Below, in pieces: positions 47,730-57,395 of a stretch of DNA of 64,000 nt (its first letter is position 1; each line of letters starts with the position of its first letter). The notes under the pieces are model-generated. The model did not search any database. It was not told where the DNA came from and worked only from the letters and a program-made list of their open reading frames with translations. Source of the stretch: Porticoccaceae bacterium (GTDB lineage: Bacteria; Pseudomonadota; Gammaproteobacteria; Pseudomonadales; Porticoccaceae). Location: contig JAHEGD010000001.1 in the NCBI GenBank assembly GCA_024639885.1, forward strand, positions 1 through 64,000, read 5' to 3'. The translations under genes and the position numbers were made by a program.

Positions 47730-49463
47730 TCACTGCACCGCCATACTCGCCATGAACGGGTTGCGGTCGATCAGCGCAAAAAACTGCTCGGCGGCACGCT
47801 GTTGGCCGGCCACACCAATGCGGCCATCTGCCAGTGCATCGGCCCAGTCGACATTGCCAATCAGCAGCGCGTTAAGCAGCGACCGCGGCAGGCTCAGCAC
47901 TGCATCGCTGGCGGCTGGCGGCGCGGCGATGCGCAACACCCCGTTTTCAAGCACGCCGACAAACGCCGGTTCGTCGTCCACTTGCAGCCGCAGGGCGATA
48001 CGGCGACCGTCGCTCTGCTCGGCCATGACCCGGTAACGCAAGCTGTAAAACGCATCGACCGCGCTCTGCTCAGCAACGTCGCCCATCAGCAGCCGCTTGA
48101 GCCGCGGGATGACCCGCTCAAGCTGCAGCTTGCCCTCTAGCTCTAGCGCCGCGGTCAGATACCAAGAGCGCCAGGTGGTGTTGATTTCGGCGTAGCCGAG
48201 CTGGCGAAACGCCGCCGCTTTGAGGTTGCGAGCCGGCTGGTCGCGGCTGTCGATACGGATCAGCAGGGTCACTAACTCGGCGGCAAACTGCGCATCGCCG
48301 TCGCTAAAGTACTGCTCGGCGGCGGCGTAGACGCGGTCGCGGCCACCCATCAGGTCAACCGTGCGGCGCGCCGCCTCGGCTGGCGCGGTCGGCTTGTACT
48401 CGATCGCGTCGCCGTTGAAGTAACCGACGTAGCCGGCATACATCTGCGGTGCAATGTGTTCAAGGGTGCCGTAGAACTCCTGTGAGAACAGCCCGTTGTC
48501 GAGGTAACTGGGCACCTCCTGAAAGCGCTGCTTGAGCTGGGCCATGTTGTCGCCCTTGTTGATGAAGCGCACCGACTGGTCGTGGATCCACTGCACTAGG
48601 TCGCGGTAGCGCGATACCGTGCGGCGGATCTCGCTGCTACCGACGATCGGCACTAAATGGGTGCCCATCATCACCTCAACATCGAAGCTGAGCACTTTGT
48701 CCATCGCCCGCATGTAACCCTGTGCGTCGCGAAATTTGGAGCCGCGCAAGGTGTAAATATTGGGCAGCGAGGGAAAGATCTCATCGGCGACGAACACCGT
48801 TTTATAGTCGGGCAGGTAGAGCCCAAACTCACTGCTCGCCTCGCCACCGGTGTAGAACGCCTCGATGGTGACGCCGTCGATCTGCAGCGTGGTATCGCCG
48901 CTCAACAGCGCGGTCGGCGCTAGGTAGCCGGGCGTGCCGCCGTATTTAGAGCCGCAGCAGCCGTGGTGGTGCTGCTCGCTCGGCGGCAGTGCCGAGCCCA
49001 AATAGTAGATCACCCGCACCGCCTGCGACGGCCCGGTGGCGCCGAACTCGGCCTCTTTTTCACTGACAAAGTTCTCCCAAGCGTAGATCGTTACCTCACC
49101 GGCGGCGACCGCCTCGGCGCTGACAAAACCGGTAGTGCCGTTGTAGTGGTCGGGGTGGTGGTGAGAGTAGAAGATAGTCTTGACCGGCTTGTCGCTGTAG
49201 CGGCGTATCTCGCGCATGACCGCCTCGCCGTGCTCGACGCTGAGCCCGGTATCGTAGACGATCAGGCTGTTGTCGCCCTCGATGATCAGCGAGTTTGCCG
49301 CCCAATCATCGGCGTTATTGACCGACCAGACCGGCGCGTTGGCGACCGGGTAGACGGCCGGGGTGAAGTAGTCGCGCTGGGCTACCAGTGCCGGTGGCCA
49401 GCTCGGCTCTGCGGTAGCCAGTGGGCCAACCAGCAGTGCAGCAATAATTAATAATAGTGTCAT
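47730..49463 (-). CDS. Alkylsulfatase-like metallo-beta-lactamase hydrolase, exported
   Basis: A 577-residue protein. Signal peptide residues 1-18. The metal site SHHHPDHYNG (His101-103, Asp105, His106) is the HxHxDH motif of the metallo-beta-lactamase fold. TGGEASSEFGLYLPDYKTVFVADEIFPSLPNIYTLRG is the SdsA-type block with metal-bridging Glu. Then come an alkylsulfatase dimerisation region (EEYKP/AARRTVDLMGGRDRVYAAAEQYFSDGD) and a C-terminal SCP2-like domain. It is shorter than SdsA1 (about 650). Oddity: a loop SEQHHHGCCGSKYGG at residues 163-176 holds three His and two Cys. It should hydrolyse alkyl sulfate esters, unlike the arylsulfatase at 1658. Confidence 0.85.
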   Translation of the reverse strand: MTLLLIIAALLVGPLATAEPSWPPALVAQRDYFTPAVYPVANAPVWSVNNADDWAANSLIIEGDNSLIVYDTGLSVEHGEAVMREIRRYSDKPVKTIFYSHHHPDHYNGTTGFVSAEAVAAGEVTIYAWENFVSEKEAEFGATGPSQAVRVIYYLGSALPPSEQHHHGCCGSKYGGTPGYLAPTALLSGDTTLQIDGVTIEAFYTGGEASSEFGLYLPDYKTVFVADEIFPSLPNIYTLRGSKFRDAQGYMRAMDKVLSFDVEVMMGTHLVPIVGSSEIRRTVSRYRDLVQWIHDQSVRFINKGDNMAQLKQRFQEVPSYLDNGLFSQEFYGTLEHIAPQMYAGYVGYFNGDAIEYKPTAPAEAARRTVDLMGGRDRVYAAAEQYFSDGDAQFAAELVTLLIRIDSRDQPARNLKAAAFRQLGYAEINTTWRSWYLTAALELEGKLQLERVIPRLKRLLMGDVAEQSAVDAFYSLRYRVMAEQSDGRRIALRLQVDDEPAFVGVLENGVLRIAAPPAASDAVLSLPRSLLNALLIGNVDWADALADGRIGVAGQQRAAEQFFALIDRNPFMASMAVQ

Positions 49464-49478
49464 AACTCTCCCCTACCG

Positions 49479-50285
49479 TTACGCGGCGCTAGCGCCGCCG
49501 TCGACGACAAACTCTTGGCCGGTGCAGTAGCTGCTCTCGTCGGCCGCTAAAAATACCACCATATTGGCGACCTCACCGGCCAGACCGAGCCGCCCCTGTG
49601 GAATCATACCGAGCAGTATCTGCTCGGCACCGGCGCGATCTTCGGCCATACCGATATCGACCAGGTCGTCAAACACCTGCGCCCCCATCGGCGTGTCGAT
49701 CACACCGGGGTGTACCGAGTTAACCCGGATACCGTAGCCAAACCGGGCGAACTCGACCGCCGCGTGTTTGCTGTAGAGGCGCACCGCGCCCTTGGTGGCG
49801 CCGTAAGCGGAGTGGCCCGGCACGCCGACTATACCGGCCACCGACGAGAGGTTGATAATCGACCCGCCGCGGCCGGCGTCACCACCCGGCTGCATCGCGC
49901 TGGCAGCGGCTTGCATACCCATGAACACCGATTCGACATTGACCTCGTTGAGCCGTCGCAGCTGTTCGCGGCTATTGCCCAGCAGCGCACCGCCAATATA
50001 GATACCGGCATTGTTGACCAAGATGTCGAGCCCGCCGAGCTCGGCCAGTGCGGTCGCCACCACCCGTGGCCAGCCAGCTTGGTCGGCGACATCCTGGACA
50101 ACGCCGATCGCGGTGGCGCCACCGATTAGACTTGCAGCGGCCTGCTCCGCGGCGGGGCCGTCGATGTCGGTGAGCAGCACGCTGGCGCCGGCGCGGTAGA
50201 GCGCCGCAGCACACGCGAAGCCGATGCCGCTAGCGGCGCCGGTGACCAGCGCGGCTTTGCCATTGAGAGAACAGAATGGTTGCAT
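49479..50285 (-). CDS. SDR family NAD(P)-dependent oxidoreductase
   Basis: A 268-residue classical short-chain dehydrogenase. TGAASGIG (glycine motif), NNAG in LVNNAGIYIGGALL, catalytic Ser in INLSSVAGIVG and YGATK, PG motif VHPGVIDTPM, and the C-terminal FVVDGGASA. It could oxidise the alcohol freed by the alkylsulfatase next to it. It is first in the minus-strand catabolic unit and divergent from proA; two CAACC/GGTTG dyads lie between. Confidence 0.92.
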   Translation of the reverse strand: MQPFCSLNGKAALVTGAASGIGFACAAALYRAGASVLLTDIDGPAAEQAAASLIGGATAIGVVQDVADQAGWPRVVATALAELGGLDILVNNAGIYIGGALLGNSREQLRRLNEVNVESVFMGMQAAASAMQPGGDAGRGGSIINLSSVAGIVGVPGHSAYGATKGAVRLYSKHAAVEFARFGYGIRVNSVHPGVIDTPMGAQVFDDLVDIGMAEDRAGAEQILLGMIPQGRLGLAGEVANMVVFLAADESSYCTGQEFVVDGGASAA

Positions 50286-50347
50286 GGTTAACCCCTTTAT
50301 CGTTGTTTTTAAGCCGCCCTAGTGTCGACCGAGCAGCCGGAGCTGTG

Positions 50348-50412
50348 CAACCGCAAAGGTTGACCGAGCAGACCCGCCACCCCAGCCGGGCGCGCGCAAC
50401 CGCTACCGGTTG
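50348..50412. promoter_or_regulatory. Paired CAACC-GGTTG dyads between SDR gene and proA
   Basis: CAACC-GCAAA-GGTTG (50348-50362) and CAACCG-CTAC-CGGTTG (50397-50412), 49 bases apart. A direct repeat GACCGAGCAG occurs at 50327 and 50362. A TATACT -10-like element follows at 50416-50421, which would serve proA. Confidence 0.45.
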
Positions 50413-50453
50413 GCGTATACTTAAGCCCTACCGAATACCCGTTGAGAGATGTT

Positions 50454-51737
50454 ATGCCCGATACCCAGCACAGCAACCAAACCCAAACTACCGCGGAACT
50501 GTTAGCAACGCTTGGCGGCGCCGCCCGCCGTGCCGCCCGCGCCGTTGCCGCAGCCGACAGCGGCCAGAAAAACAGTGCCCTGCTGGCGATTGCCGGCCAG
50601 CTGCAGACGCACCGCGCGGCGATCTTGGCCGCCAATGCCGAAGATATGGCGAACGGCCGCGCCAAGCAGCTTGAGGCGGCACTGCTCGACCGGCTCGAGC
50701 TCGACGACAGCCGTATCGACGCCATGATCGAGGGGCTTGAGCAGGTCGCGGCACTGCCCGATCCCGTCGGCGCGATCACTGACCTGCACTACCGACCGAG
50801 CGGTATCCAGCTGGGAAAAATGCGGGTGCCGCTCGGCGTGATTGGCATCATCTACGAATCGCGCCCCAACGTGACTATCGACGCCGCCAGCCTCTGCCTT
50901 AAATCGGGCAACGCGGCCATTCTGCGCGGCGGCAGTGAGGCGATCCACTCCAACCGCGCCATCGCGGTGGCGATCGGCGAGGGGCTCAAGGCGGCCGGGC
51001 TGCCAACCTCTGCTGTGCAGGTGGTTGAGACTACCGATCGCGATGCGGTTGCGGCGATGATCGCCATGCCCGAGTTTATCGACGTGATTGTGCCGCGCGG
51101 CGGCAAGGGGCTGATCGAGCGGATCGCCAACGATGCGCGGGTGCCGGTGATCAAACACCTCGACGGCAACTGCCACGTCTACATCGACGACCAAGCCGAC
51201 TTGAACATGGCCTACGATATCGCCATCAACGCCAAAACCCACCGCTACGGGGTCTGCAACGCGATGGAGAGCCTACTGGTAGCCAGCGCAGTCGCCGAGA
51301 AAATTTTGCCGCGCCTGGCCGGTGGCTACGCCAACCACGGCGTTGAGCTGCGCGGCTGCGAAAAGACCTGCTCGATCATCGACGCACTACCGGCAACGCA
51401 CAGCGACTGGAGCGAAGAGTATCTAGCGCCTATCTTGGCGATCAAAATTGTCGCTAATATCGATGAGGCGATCGGTCATATCAGCCAGTTTAGCTCCGGC
51501 CACACCGAGGCTATCGTCACCGAGAACTACGCCCGCGCCCGCCAGTTTATGGCTGAAGTGGACTCCAGCTCGGTCATGGTCAACGCATCAACCCGGTTCG
51601 CCGATGGCTTTGAATACGGACTGGGTGCCGAAATTGGTATCTCTACCGACAAGATTCACGCCCGCGGGCCGGTTGGGCTGGAGGGGTTGACCAGCCAGAA
51701 GTGGATTGTGCTCGGCAGCGGCCAAGTTCGCAGCTAA
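50454..51737 (+). CDS. proA: Gamma-glutamyl phosphate reductase
   Basis: A 427-residue aldehyde-dehydrogenase-fold enzyme of proline synthesis. [17 protein letters not shown] (cofactor site), [29 protein letters not shown] and [10 protein letters not shown] with the catalytic Cys are all present; [39 protein letters not shown] is the highly conserved end. ATG 50454 has GAGAG upstream. It starts the proA-nadD-rsfS-rlmH block and is coupled to nadD by TAATG. proB is not adjacent. Confidence 0.97.
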   Translation: MPDTQHSNQTQTTAELLATLGGAARRAARAVAAADSGQKNSALLAIAGQLQTHRAAILAANAEDMANGRAKQLEAALLDRLELDDSRIDAMIEGLEQVAALPDPVGAITDLHYRPSGIQLGKMRVPLGVIGIIYESRPNVTIDAASLCLKSGNAAILRGGSEAIHSNRAIAVAIGEGLKAAGLPTSAVQVVETTDRDAVAAMIAMPEFIDVIVPRGGKGLIERIANDARVPVIKHLDGNCHVYIDDQADLNMAYDIAINAKTHRYGVCNAMESLLVASAVAEKILPRLAGGYANHGVELRGCEKTCSIIDALPATHSDWSEEYLAPILAIKIVANIDEAIGHISQFSSGHTEAIVTENYARARQFMAEVDSSSVMVNASTRFADGFEYGLGAEIGISTDKIHARGPVGLEGLTSQKWIVLGSGQVRS

Positions 51738-52381
51738 TGAGCCTAGCGCTGCTCGGCGGCAGCTTTGACCCGGTCCATCGCGGCCATCTGCAAACCGCCT
51801 ACGACCTCGTCGAGCTGCTCGGTTGCGATCAGCTGGCACTGCTGCCGGCCGCCCACTCACCGCTCAAGCACGGCCACGCGGCTAGCCCACAGCAGCGCTA
51901 TCAAATGTTGCTGCTCGGCCTGCAGGAGTGCGGCGACTGCGCCGGACGAATTACCGTCGACCGCCGCGAGCTCGACCGGCCCGGCCGCTCCTATACGGTC
52001 GAGACGCTGCGCGCGCTGCGCGCTGAGCACGGCCCGCAGCGGCCGCTCTACTGGGTGCTCGGCAGTGACAGTGCCAGCCAGCTCGACCGCTGGCATGATT
52101 GGCAACAGCTGACCGCGCTCGGTCATCTGGTTATTATCGAGCGCGCCGAGCAGCCACTTAAGGCAGCCCACGCACTGCAAACATGGCTCGATCGCCAGCA
52201 GTGCGATAAACTGTCGCAACTCCAAGCCACCCCTGCGGGGCTGGTGTTCTACTGCCGAGTTTCGCAGTTGGCGGTCTCGTCCAGCCAGCTGCGAGAAAAC
52301 ATCGCCAACGCGACGGCGCTGGCCCAGTGGCTACCCACTTCGGTAGCTCAATACATCGATCAACACGCGCTCTACAGGTAA
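51737..52381 (+). CDS. nadD: Nicotinate-nucleotide adenylyltransferase
   Basis: A 214-residue nucleotidyltransferase joining nicotinate mononucleotide and ATP. LLGGSFDPVHRGHLQTA carries the HxGH motif and SSSQLREN is close to the ISSTxIR consensus. It shares its first A with the proA stop (TAATG). The last residues precede rsfS by eight bases. Confidence 0.95.
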   Translation: MSLALLGGSFDPVHRGHLQTAYDLVELLGCDQLALLPAAHSPLKHGHAASPQQRYQMLLLGLQECGDCAGRITVDRRELDRPGRSYTVETLRALRAEHGPQRPLYWVLGSDSASQLDRWHDWQQLTALGHLVIIERAEQPLKAAHALQTWLDRQQCDKLSQLQATPAGLVFYCRVSQLAVSSSQLRENIANATALAQWLPTSVAQYIDQHALYR

Positions 52382-52389
52382 CCCCATCC

Positions 52390-52779
52390 ATGTCGGATCT
52401 GCTCCCCGTTGTTATCAACGCCCTCGAAGAGGTCAAAGCCCTCAACACCATCACGCTCGATGTCAAACCGCTCACCGGTATCACCGACCACATGGTGATC
52501 ACCAGCGGCAACTCGAACCGCCAGGTTAAAGCGCTCGCCAACAACGTCATTGTCGAAGGTAAAAAAGCCGGCTTCACGCCGGTTGGCATAGAGGGTGACG
52601 ACACCAACGAGTGGATACTGGTCGACTTTGGCGATGTCATCATCCACGTCATGCTGCCGGCCACCCGCGAGTTCTATGAGCTGGAAAAACTCTGGACACT
52701 GCGCCCCTCAGACGTTGCCGCTGGTGAACACAACGAGCACCCGCTGGACAGCGGTGACGCCGACGGCGAGCCGCGCTAG
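52390..52779 (+). CDS. rsfS: Ribosomal silencing factor
   Basis: A 129-residue RsfS (Iojap) that binds L14 and blocks subunit joining when nutrients fail. LEEVKALNTITLDVKPLTGITDHMVITSGNSNRQVKALANNV, GVEG-equivalent GIEGDDTNEWILVDFGDVIIHVMLPATREFYELEKLW are family blocks. ATG 52390 is chosen. The conserved nadD-rsfS-rlmH order supports the call. Confidence 0.96.
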   Translation: MSDLLPVVINALEEVKALNTITLDVKPLTGITDHMVITSGNSNRQVKALANNVIVEGKKAGFTPVGIEGDDTNEWILVDFGDVIIHVMLPATREFYELEKLWTLRPSDVAAGEHNEHPLDSGDADGEPR

Positions 52780-52805
52780 CAGCGCAGCCACGCCGCGCCA
52801 CACGG

Positions 52806-53273
52806 ATGAAACTGCGCATTTTAGCCATCGGCAGCAAGATGCCGAGCTGGGTCACCAGCGGCTATACCGAGTACCAGAAACGTATGCCGCCCGAGCTGCG
52901 GCTGGAGCTGACCGAGCTGGCCATGGCCAGCCGCGCCAAAACCAGCTCACCGGCCAAGGCGATCGCTGCCGAATCGGCGGCGCTCGACAAAGCCGCCGGC
53001 AACGACTACCGGGTAGCGCTGGATGTCACCGGCAAGAGCTGGAGCACCGAACAGCTCGCCGACCAACTGCTCAACTGGCAGTCGCTTGGCCGCAATGTCT
53101 CGCTATTGATCGGCGGCCCAGACGGCATGAGCGACGAGCTGGTCGCCAACGCCGACCAGCGCTGGTCGCTGTCGGCGCTGACCCTGCCCCACCCGCTGGT
53201 AAGAATTGTGCTAGCCGAGCAACTTTATCGCGCCTGGACGGTCAATAATAACCATCCATACCATCGCAGCTAG
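52806..53273 (+). CDS. rlmH: 23S rRNA pseudouridine(1915) N3-methyltransferase RlmH
   Basis: A 155-residue SPOUT methyltransferase. MKLRILAIGSKMPSWV and the trefoil-knot region FLIGG-equivalent SLLIGGPDGMS, WSLSALTLPHPLVRIVLAEQLYRAW with the C-terminal NNHPYHRS are the diagnostic ends. It lies between rsfS and mrdA. Confidence 0.97.
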   Translation: MKLRILAIGSKMPSWVTSGYTEYQKRMPPELRLELTELAMASRAKTSSPAKAIAAESAALDKAAGNDYRVALDVTGKSWSTEQLADQLLNWQSLGRNVSLLIGGPDGMSDELVANADQRWSLSALTLPHPLVRIVLAEQLYRAWTVNNNHPYHRS

Positions 53274-53285
53274 GGCCAGATAACG

Positions 53286-55151
53286 ATGGAGCGCCGCATT
53301 TATATTCAACCTGAGCGTATTACCTCGCTAATCAACGGCCGGCTTGCGGTTGCAGCGCTGCTGATGGTGATCGGCAGCGTGGTGTTGGTCGCCCGCTACA
53401 GCCACCTGCAAATTGTCCGCCACAGCGACTACGTTACCCGCGCCGACAACAACCGTATCCAAGTTCGCCCGGTCGCCGCTCCGCGCGGGCTGATTTTTGA
53501 CCGCAACGGCGTGCTGCTGGCAGAGAACCGGCCCAGCTACACGCTCACCGTCACCGTTGAACGGGCCGGTGATCTCGCCCAGCTACTACCGGTTTTAACC
53601 CGGTTAGTCGGGCTATCTGAACGCGAGATTACAGCGTTCAAAAAGCGTGCAACGCGGTCACCGCGCCACCAGCCGGTGCCGCTGAAGTATCGGCTCGACG
53701 AGCGCGACCATGCCCGACTGGCCGTTGAAGGACACAATCTACCGGGTGTAGAAGTCACCGCGCAGCCACAGCGCTACTACCCATTGGGCGCCGCGTTTTC
53801 CCACGTGGTCGGTTATGTCGGAAAAATTAACGACCGCGACGCAGCACAGATCGATGCCAACCGCTACGCCGCCGTCGACTCGATCGGCAAGAGTGGGCTT
53901 GAGCGCGAGTACGAGCTGCAACTGCTTGGGGGAGCCGGCAGCGAGCAGATCGAGACCGATGCCCGCGGGCGGACCACCCGCCTGCTCGAGCGCACCGAGC
54001 CGCGCCCCGGCGCCAACCTCTCGCTATCTATCGATGCTCGCCTTCAGCAGCGCGCCTATCAGCTGCTGGCCGGTGAACGCGGGGCTTTGGTGGCTATCGA
54101 TGTCACCACGGGTGGCGTGCTGGCCATGATCTCAACCCCGAGCTTTGATCCCAACCCCTTTGTTACCGGTATTAGCCACCGCGACTACACCGCGCTGATC
54201 AGTTCCGCCGATAAGCCGATGTTCGACCGCGCCCTCCGTGGCCAGTACCCACCAGGCTCAACCATCAAACCGCTGTTCGGCCTTGCGGCCCTGCAAGAGC
54301 ACGCCATTGAGCAGAGCTATACCATCGAGGACAACGGCTTTTTCAAGCTGCCCAACGTTGAACGGCCGTGGCGCGATTGGAACTATAAACGTGGCGGCCA
54401 CGGCAGCCACGTTGATCTCGCCGAGGCGATTATCGAGTCGTGTGACGTGTTTTTTTACGATGTCAGCATTAAAACTGGCATCGACGCACTGGCCGCCTAC
54501 GGCCACAAGTTTGGCCTCGGCAATCCCACCGGGATCGACCTTCCCGGCGAAGCCTCGGGGATTATGCCCTCCGCCGAGTGGAAGGCCGCCAAGCTCAACT
54601 CCCAATGGTTTGACGGCGACACGATTAATGCCAGCATTGGCCAGGGATTTTTCCTCGCCACGCCACTCCAGCTTGCGGTTATGACCGCCCGGCTCGCCTC
54701 GCGGGGTGAGGCTATCACCCCGTATATTGTCGAAACAAACAACGGTGTCGCCACCACTCACCGGCGAGCGAAAATCGAGGTCGACAGCACCAACTGGGAC
54801 TACCTCCATCAAGCGATGCAGCAAGTAGTCGCCGGCGCCCGGGGTACCGCCCGCGGTATCGCCACCAACGCCTACTCGATCGCTGGCAAAACTGGCACCG
54901 CGCAAGTGATCAGCATTGCCGCCGACGAGGAGTACGACCGCGACGAATTGGAACACCGCCAACGCGATCATGCACTGTTCATCGCCTTTGCTCCGGTGGA
55001 GCAACCGCGCATCGCCATCGGCCTGATCGTCGAGAATGGGGAGCACGGCAGCAGCGTCGCCGCGCCGATCGCCCGCGGGCTGTTAGACCTCTACATGGAG
55101 CTCTACCCTAGCCAAGCCACCACAGGAGCAACACTCGATGCCGCAAGTTGA
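53286..55151 (+). CDS. mrdA: Peptidoglycan DD-transpeptidase PBP2
   Basis: A 621-residue class B PBP for cell elongation, working with RodA. One membrane anchor (VAALLMVIGSVVLVARYSHLQIV), the pedestal (PVAAPRGLIFDRNG, ENRPSYTL), then the transpeptidase: SxxK in YPPGSTIKPLFGL, SxD in ESCDVFFYDV and KTGTA in SIAGKTGTAQV. ATG 53286 follows rlmH by 12 bases; it overlaps rodA by 14 bases. Confidence 0.97.
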   Translation: MERRIYIQPERITSLINGRLAVAALLMVIGSVVLVARYSHLQIVRHSDYVTRADNNRIQVRPVAAPRGLIFDRNGVLLAENRPSYTLTVTVERAGDLAQLLPVLTRLVGLSEREITAFKKRATRSPRHQPVPLKYRLDERDHARLAVEGHNLPGVEVTAQPQRYYPLGAAFSHVVGYVGKINDRDAAQIDANRYAAVDSIGKSGLEREYELQLLGGAGSEQIETDARGRTTRLLERTEPRPGANLSLSIDARLQQRAYQLLAGERGALVAIDVTTGGVLAMISTPSFDPNPFVTGISHRDYTALISSADKPMFDRALRGQYPPGSTIKPLFGLAALQEHAIEQSYTIEDNGFFKLPNVERPWRDWNYKRGGHGSHVDLAEAIIESCDVFFYDVSIKTGIDALAAYGHKFGLGNPTGIDLPGEASGIMPSAEWKAAKLNSQWFDGDTINASIGQGFFLATPLQLAVMTARLASRGEAITPYIVETNNGVATTHRRAKIEVDSTNWDYLHQAMQQVVAGARGTARGIATNAYSIAGKTGTAQVISIAADEEYDRDELEHRQRDHALFIAFAPVEQPRIAIGLIVENGEHGSSVAAPIARGLLDLYMELYPSQATTGATLDAAS

Positions 55152-56256
55152 CTTCGTCAGGCGCATTGAAAGCGGCCGCCGTACCGCGCCCAAGCTCCAC
55201 TTGGACCTGCCGCTGCTGACACTAGTGCTCCTGCTGGCTGCGGCCGGTATTACCATTCTCTACAGCGCCGCCGGCGAGCAGTTCTTTTACGTCAAACGGC
55301 AGCTGGTGTTTTTAACCGTCGGGCTGGCCATCATGGTGGTGATCGCCCAGTTCCCGGTTCGCTTTTGGGAGCGCTGGACGATCGTCTTCTACACCGGCGG
55401 GCTGCTCCTGCTGGGGCTGGTGCTGTTGGTTGGCGTTGGAGCCAAAGGCGCCCAACGCTGGCTCGACCTCGGTTTTATCCGCGTCCAGCCCTCCGAGCTG
55501 ATGAAGCTGACGGTGCCGATGATGGTCGCCGCGTTTTTCCACCGCCGCGCAGTACCGCCTAATTTCGCCGAGGTGATGATCGCCCTAGCACTGACCGGCG
55601 GCCCGACCCTATTGATTCTTGTTCAGCCCGACCTCGGCACCTCACTACTCATCTTTAGCTCGGGCGTCTTTGCACTGTTTTTGGCCGGGCTGGAGAAACG
55701 CTACATGGTCGGCGGCGCTACCCTGGCGGTGATCGCCACCCCGCTGGCATGGATCTACCTGCTCCGCGACTACCAGCGTCAGCGGGTCGAGACTCTATTC
55801 AATCCCGAATCTGACGCGCTCGGCAGCGGCTGGAATATTATCCAATCGCAGACCGCGATTGGCTCCGGGGGGTTAACCGGAAAAGGTTGGGGCAACGGCA
55901 CCCAGAGCCAGCTCAACTTCCTACCCGAGAGTCACACCGACTTCATCATCGCCGTACTCGCCGAGGAATTCGGGCTGGTCGGGGTACTGATACTGTTGAC
56001 CATCTATCTACTATTAATCGCCCGCATCGCGGTGATCGCGGCCAACACCCCCTCGGTGTTCGGAAAACTGGTCGCCGGCAGTATGGCTATGACTTTTTTC
56101 GTCTACATATTTGTCAACATGGGTATGGTCGCCGGCATTCTGCCAGTGGTTGGCGTGCCGCTGCCGTTCGTCAGTTACGGCGGCACCGCGCTGCTAACTC
56201 TACTGTTTGGCTTCGGAGTGCTAATGGCGATAGCCACCGACAAAGACAAAAACTGA
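55138..56256 (+). CDS. mrdB: Peptidoglycan glycosyltransferase RodA
   Basis: A 372-residue SEDS glycosyltransferase with 10 membrane segments. RVQPSELMKLTVPM, LVQPDLGTSLLIFSSG and QSQLNFLPESHTDFIIAVLAEEFGLVG are the SEDS motifs, including the catalytic Asp (LVQPDLGTS). It ends with GVPLPFVSYGGTALLTLLFGFGVLM. It forms the elongasome core with PBP2, encoded just upstream and overlapping. Confidence 0.97.
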   Translation: MPQVDFVRRIESGRRTAPKLHLDLPLLTLVLLLAAAGITILYSAAGEQFFYVKRQLVFLTVGLAIMVVIAQFPVRFWERWTIVFYTGGLLLLGLVLLVGVGAKGAQRWLDLGFIRVQPSELMKLTVPMMVAAFFHRRAVPPNFAEVMIALALTGGPTLLILVQPDLGTSLLIFSSGVFALFLAGLEKRYMVGGATLAVIATPLAWIYLLRDYQRQRVETLFNPESDALGSGWNIIQSQTAIGSGGLTGKGWGNGTQSQLNFLPESHTDFIIAVLAEEFGLVGVLILLTIYLLLIARIAVIAANTPSVFGKLVAGSMAMTFFVYIFVNMGMVAGILPVVGVPLPFVSYGGTALLTLLFGFGVLMAIATDKDKN

Positions 56257-56346
56257 GCCGCGACGTGAATCCGACCCGCAGGCTAGGTTAGAATAACCCG
56301 ACTATTTTCTGCCGAGCAGCAAGCTGCCAAGAGGGACAGACCGCCA

Positions 56347-57393
56347 ATGATAGCCCACCGAATTTTTAAGCCATTCGCTCTATTGGCGCTACTGGCGACG
56401 GCCGCCGGCTCGTATGCCGGGGACTATGCCGACTCACCGCTGGCCGGCCAACTGATCGATGAGCTGGTAGCCGAGGAGGGGTTTGAGCGTCAGCAACTCA
56501 CCGACTGGTTGAGCGATGCCACCCGTCAAGAGAGCATCATTAAGGCCATGAGCCGCCCCGCCGAGAAGGTCAAACCGTGGTACGACTACCGCAAGCATTT
56601 CATCTCTGATCGCCGCGTCGCTGGCGGGGTCGATTTTTGGATTGAACATCGCGCCACTCTCGACCGCGCAGCCGACGTTTTTGGCGTTGACCCTGCGATT
56701 ATCGTCGGCATCATCGGGGTAGAGACCAACTACGGCAGCAATACCGGCTCGCACCGCGTTATCGACGCACTCACCACGCTAGCGTTCGATTACTACGTTG
56801 ATGTCGCGCCGCGTGAATCACGCCAACGCTTTTTTACCAGCGAACTGAAAAACCTCTTCCTGCTCGCCCGTGAGCAGGGCCAAGACCCACTCACGCTGAC
56901 CGGCTCCTACGCCGGCGCGATGGGCTGGGGACAATTTATGCCAAGCAGCTACCGCGCCTACGCAGTCGACTTTGACGGCGATCAGTTCGCCGATATTTGG
57001 AACAACCCAGTCGATGCGATCGGCAGTGTCGCCAGCTACTTTGCCAGCCATGGCTGGGGGCTCGGCGAACCGATCGCAGTGCGCGCCAACCTGCGTGCAG
57101 GCGGCGGCAGCGACGAGCTAGATAAGTTGCGCAGGCCGTCACAAACCGTTTCGGCGTTAGTTACACAGGGGTTTTCCGTGGCAGATCCGGCCCTAGCTGA
57201 CGATCCCTCGACGTTAGCTCGCGAAGCGATACCGCTCTCTTTTGACCAACAGAGCGGCCCAGAGTACTGGCTCGGGTTCAATAATTTCTACGTCATATCA
57301 CGCTACAACCCGCGCACCAAGTACGCGATGGCGGTCTATCAGCTCAGCGAGCTGATCGCCGACCGCTACCACCAGCAAGCCTCTGTACACTAG
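56347..57393 (+). CDS. mltB: Membrane-bound lytic murein transglycosylase B
   Basis: A 348-residue transglycosylase. Signal region residues 1-22 (LLATAAGSYAGDY); no lipobox Cys is evident, unlike E. coli MltB. The catalytic Glu is in IIGVETNYGSNTGSHRVIDALTTLAFDY, and GAMGWGQFMPSSYRAYAVDFDGD, DIWNNPVDAIGSVASYFASHGW and YWLGFNNFYVISRYN complete the fold. AGAGGGA lies 12 bases before the ATG. It follows rodA and is two bases from rlpA. Confidence 0.95.
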   Translation: MIAHRIFKPFALLALLATAAGSYAGDYADSPLAGQLIDELVAEEGFERQQLTDWLSDATRQESIIKAMSRPAEKVKPWYDYRKHFISDRRVAGGVDFWIEHRATLDRAADVFGVDPAIIVGIIGVETNYGSNTGSHRVIDALTTLAFDYYVDVAPRESRQRFFTSELKNLFLLAREQGQDPLTLTGSYAGAMGWGQFMPSSYRAYAVDFDGDQFADIWNNPVDAIGSVASYFASHGWGLGEPIAVRANLRAGGGSDELDKLRRPSQTVSALVTQGFSVADPALADDPSTLAREAIPLSFDQQSGPEYWLGFNNFYVISRYNPRTKYAMAVYQLSELIADRYHQQASVH

Positions 57394-57395
57394 CC

